From positions 1 to 57,712 of the IMG/VR virus record IMGVR_UViG_3300030107_004068: a DNA stretch of 57,712 nucleotides. One strand, 5' to 3'. Below are positions 55,849 to 57,712 of this stretch, one piece after another. The stretch is from a virus. Below the pieces are notes generated by a model. That model worked only from the letters and a program-made list of their open reading frames with translations. It did no database searches and had not been told where the DNA came from. The position numbers were made by a program, and so were the translations under genes. Numbering within the stretch: position 1 is the first letter of the stretch; each line of letters opens with the position of its first letter.

Positions 55849-56525
55849 CGCTTGCTCCCTGGGCTGTGGTCAATGAAGCCAACAACCGGGCCAGCCTTGG
55901 AGCCGTCGCATATGCGGCAACTATTGCAGGTTACAATCTCGGGCTGCAGTTGCGCAGGACATACCACGCCAGTGTGACCGTCCGGTGTGGTGAACGTGCG
56001 CCCGGTGTGGTCTTTAGGAAGTACAACCGTAGCCCGCCAGCCGTCCGCTATCGCCTTGTCTACCTCAGCAAGCGTTCCGCACGATGCCATGATGTGACCT
56101 TTCCATCGGCTTGACATGTCAAGTGCCCAGCCGTGGGTATAGCCGATAAGGGCGAGACCCTCGCGCTTGACCGCTTGGCGGATATAGGCGCCATCGATGG
56201 GGGATAGTGCCGCAGGGTCACCGAGTGCGCCCAGCCGTACCATCTTGGCCGCGCGTGATGCATGGGCGAGCGCTCCGCGTAGGCTGTAGTTCTTGCCGCG
56301 CTTGTTAGCCTTGACCATTGCAGCATGAGAGAATGAGGGCGTGCCGTGCTGGGCATAGCATAGCGGCTTGCCGTTGCCGCCCTCGCCGCCGTGCTTTTCG
56401 TGTAGCAGTGGACAGCCGACATCCCGGCAGGATTGCAGCGATTCCTCGCGCGTCTCGCCTATCCATATGGTGGGGACGTTGCCTGTCTTCTTGTTTGTGC
56501 TCGTAGCGGTGCAAAGATATTTCAT
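55845..56525 (-). CDS. Conserved phage protein with C-terminal cysteine cluster
   Basis: A 226-residue protein starting at ATG 56525 after the conserved leader. It has a segment KTGNVPTIWIGETREESLQS, GCPLLH, a FSHAAMVKANKRGKNYSLRG part, LGALGDPAALSP, GLALIGYTHGWALD and a C-terminal CPAQLQPEIVTCNSCRICDG cluster with four cysteines. I know this as a widespread phage protein family without an assigned function. The Cys cluster probably binds metal. It has a strong promoter (56562-56591) and is followed by the coupled 34-aa membrane peptide. Confidence 0.65.
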   Translation of the reverse strand: MKYLCTATSTNKKTGNVPTIWIGETREESLQSCRDVGCPLLHEKHGGEGGNGKPLCYAQHGTPSFSHAAMVKANKRGKNYSLRGALAHASRAAKMVRLGALGDPAALSPIDGAYIRQAVKREGLALIGYTHGWALDMSSRWKGHIMASCGTLAEVDKAIADGWRATVVLPKDHTGRTFTTPDGHTGVVCPAQLQPEIVTCNSCRICDGSKAGPVVGFIDHSPGSKR

Positions 56526-56552
56526 TGTGTTGTGTCCTTTTTTGTGTGGTGT
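56523..56552 (-). repeat. 30-bp leader repeat, copy 1
   Basis: A 30-base sequence identical to 56949-56978; read on the reverse strand it spans the leader, the AAAAAAGGA Shine-Dalgarno and the start codon. A shared translation leader for the right-end genes. Confidence 0.85.
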
Positions 56553-56561
56553 TGAGTGGTC

Positions 56562-56591
56562 ATTGTAGCCGGAAGCGTCACCGACTGTCAA
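56562..56591 (-). promoter_or_regulatory. Sigma70 promoter of the Cys-cluster gene
   Basis: Reverse strand TTGACA (56591-56586), 18 bp, TACAAT (56567-56562), with a GTAGCC half-site at the -10. Confidence 0.8.
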
Positions 56592-56624
56592 GGGGTTTTA
56601 TTCTTTTATTTCGTGCCGCCCAGG

Positions 56625-56680
56625 GGGCGCGCGCGCGCGACCCGGTCCAGTATGATAGGGCCCGAAGGCCCCGAAGGGCC
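56625..56680 (-). repeat. (GC)n/UNCG element, copy 2
   Basis: A 56-base element: GGGCGCGCGCGCGCGA run, then a TGATAGGGC box and a terminal GGCCC-TTCG-GGGCC hairpin on the reverse strand. A second overlapping UUCG hairpin is possible. It lies 14 bp outside the stop of the next gene and about 35 bp before the promoter at 56591. Copy 3 is 990 bp away in the same register. Confidence 0.7.
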
Positions 56681-56684
56681 AGGG

Positions 56685-56951
56685 TTAGACGTTCCTCATG
56701 TCATAGGATGGCAGGTCTCGGATAAAGATATTTTCACTGTATCGGCTGACAAGCTCAGGCCTTGCCCCGTGCTTCTCTTCAAATGCTCGAATGAATAGCC
56801 CAGCATCGCAATCCTCTTCGAGGTATGCCGTTGTTCCGCTGATATATGAATAGCTGGATATCTTAGAATCTATGCCGAGAGCCTCAAGTATCTGGGTGTC
56901 TACTTGAATCCAGCCATGGCCGGGGTCTTGATAATAAACGAAAGATTGCAT
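56685..56951 (-). CDS. Small protein of a 'DPGHGW' type, function unknown
   Basis: An 88-residue protein starting at ATG 56951 behind the 30-bp leader. It opens MQSFVYYQDPGHGWIQVDTQ, followed by LGIDSKISSYSYISGTTAYL and an acidic/charged end. I have seen similar small proteins in phages and bacteria, but know no function. The gene is bounded by the UNCG element downstream and the leader upstream, consistent with a modular cassette. Confidence 0.6.
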   Translation of the reverse strand: MQSFVYYQDPGHGWIQVDTQILEALGIDSKISSYSYISGTTAYLEEDCDAGLFIRAFEEKHGARPELVSRYSENIFIRDLPSYDMRNV

Positions 56952-56978
56952 TGTGTTGTGTCCTTTTTTGTGTGGTGT
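56949..56978 (-). repeat. 30-bp leader repeat, copy 2
   Basis: Identical to 56523-56552. It carries the Shine-Dalgarno and start of the 88-aa gene. Confidence 0.85.
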
Positions 56979-57021
56979 CTGTTTAGGGTGAGGGCCACCA
57001 TGACCCCCACCCAAGGACAGA

Positions 57022-57243
57022 CTAATCAGATTCCGAAAGCTCGAAGAGCTTTTTATCCACTATATTTTGAAGCCATTTAATATCGTCAAGATCACACTGG
57101 TCGAAGCTATCCTCCGTTAGTGTGACTTCCGCCTCACCGCTTGCGTCTTTGTAGACGGTGATGCTATCGCATTCTACTTCTACCTCAATCTCAGCGTCTG
57201 AGATTTCGGCTTCTACGTTATAAAGTGTAATTGATTTTCGCAT
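57022..57243 (-). CDS. Small acidic protein, function unknown
   Basis: A 73-residue protein beginning MRKSITLYNVEAEISDAEIE. It is very acidic, beta-rich in the first half and helical in the second (IKWLQNIVDKKLFELSESD). No motif recognised. It is co-transcribed with the gene at 57253-57495 from the promoter at 57568. Confidence 0.5.
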   Translation of the reverse strand: MRKSITLYNVEAEISDAEIEVEVECDSITVYKDASGEAEVTLTEDSFDQCDLDDIKWLQNIVDKKLFELSESD

Positions 57244-57252
57244 TGTATTTCC

Positions 57253-57495
57253 TTATACGATGTTGAGAGCGAGGAGCCAGGAAGGGCATCCGTCATAAGT
57301 CCAGCCGTCGGGCTCGATGCCTGAGCCGTCGAGGGTCTCGACCACTGATGCCCAAGTCCATGACTGGAGAGTTTCAAGTCGTGGGGTATCGTAGACTTCC
57401 CCGTTCCATTCGACATAGGACGGGAGTCCGTCCGATAGGCGAGCAGGTCCGTGGGTTATCTCCCCGATGGCTTCATTGATTGTGAATGAGTGCAT
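57253..57495 (-). CDS. Small protein, function unknown
   Basis: An 80-residue protein starting at ATG 57495 with AAGGA about 11 bases upstream. It contains EITHGPARLSDGLPSYVEWN and SWTWASVVETLDGSGIEPDG and may be a compact beta fold with several Trp. First gene of the rightmost reverse operon. Family not recognised. Confidence 0.5.
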   Translation of the reverse strand: MHSFTINEAIGEITHGPARLSDGLPSYVEWNGEVYDTPRLETLQSWTWASVVETLDGSGIEPDGWTYDGCPSWLLALNIV

Positions 57496-57539
57496 GGTGT
57501 TGTCCTTCTTTTTTTTGTGTATCTTCATGATACGAGAGT

Positions 57540-57568
57540 ATTGTACTGTGTGGTGTCGATACTGTCAA
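57540..57568 (-). promoter_or_regulatory. Strong sigma70 promoter of the rightmost operon
   Basis: Reverse strand TTGACA (57568-57563), 17 bp, TACAAT (57545-57540), close to consensus. Confidence 0.85.
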
Positions 57569-57614
57569 CAACTATTTAAAGGTTTTTTGTGGTGTCCTCT
57601 TCACCGCCCACCGT

Positions 57615-57670
57615 GGGCGCGCGCGCGCGACCCCGTAGAATGTGATAGGGCAGGGCGGCCCCGTAGGGCC
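57615..57670 (-). repeat. (GC)n/UNCG element, copy 3
   Basis: GGGCGCGCGCGCGCGA run, a TGATAGGGC box and a GGCCC-TACG-GGGCC hairpin on the reverse strand, in the same register as copy 2. The loop differs (UACG for UUCG) but keeps the UNCG class. The window ends 42 bases later with no further gene visible. Confidence 0.7.
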
Positions 57671-57712
57671 TATGCACCTCCCTTGTCGCGAAGGACGAGA
57701 CGCTGGCCCATG

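Noticed and set aside
55701-56114. Forward frame of 137 codons
   Set aside because: Antisense to the Cys-cluster gene and the coupled 34-aa peptide; no start signal.
1-57712. CRISPR array, integrase, insertion sequence or terminase
   Set aside because: No spacer-repeat pattern, no site-specific recombinase motif, no transposase and no terminase ATPase/nuclease motifs were seen. Terminase probably lies just left of the window.

Overview
The window is part of a double-stranded DNA phage genome. It has a portal fragment, scaffold, major capsid protein, cement protein, short-tail (nozzle-like) proteins, a 2530-residue virion protein and no tape measure, sheath or tube gene, so I read it as a podovirus. 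The host is probably a Gram-negative bacterium. The reasons are good sigma70-type promoters (TTGACA, 17-18 bp, TATAAT-like), Shine-Dalgarno starts and a lysis cluster of small membrane/coiled-coil proteins. No terminase is present and the portal is cut by the left edge, so both window ends are internal. I see no integrase or lysogeny module. The species cannot be named from the sequence.

Left arm (1-35261, all forward): portal C-terminus, an FmdB-type zinc ribbon, an acidic protein, scaffold, major capsid and cement protein, then a clear Rho-independent terminator at 5400-5441. Next come a tail adaptor-like protein and a nozzle-like protein, three appendage-like proteins, a glycine-zipper protein, ejection-type internal proteins and the 2530-aa giant. 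A modular block of fibre-like and small beta-rich virion proteins follows, with tandem paralogues. The arm ends in a lysis cluster: small membrane proteins around a probable YkuD-like cysteine peptidoglycan enzyme.

Strand-switch zone (35551-35794): about 240 bp packed with inverted repeats, probably terminator and/or origin DNA.

Right arm (35258-57712, mostly reverse): a 224-aa protein, RecT, a YqaJ-type exonuclease, a VapE/VirE ATPase, a Toprim primase, HTH regulators, a DUF2589 pair, tRNA-Asn, an NrdR-like zinc ribbon in frame with SSB, an SF2 helicase, a 438-aa acidic protein sharing a domain with the VapE C-terminus, a methyltransferase-like protein and many small genes. Reverse transcription is driven by recurring TTGACA promoters. 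Three short forward cassettes interrupt it: a Cro/YdaS-like regulator plus a Lys-rich protein, a virion-type gene pair, and a membrane/coiled-coil pair.

The right end (55.3-57.7 kb) is visibly more GC-rich. It carries repeated GC elements with UNCG hairpins, repeated leaders and small accessory genes. RecT, exonuclease, SSB, primase, VapE ATPase and helicase together form a recombination-dependent replication module. The candidate origins are the strand-switch zone and the GGGACAG-flanked AT-rich block at 54.66-54.85 kb.
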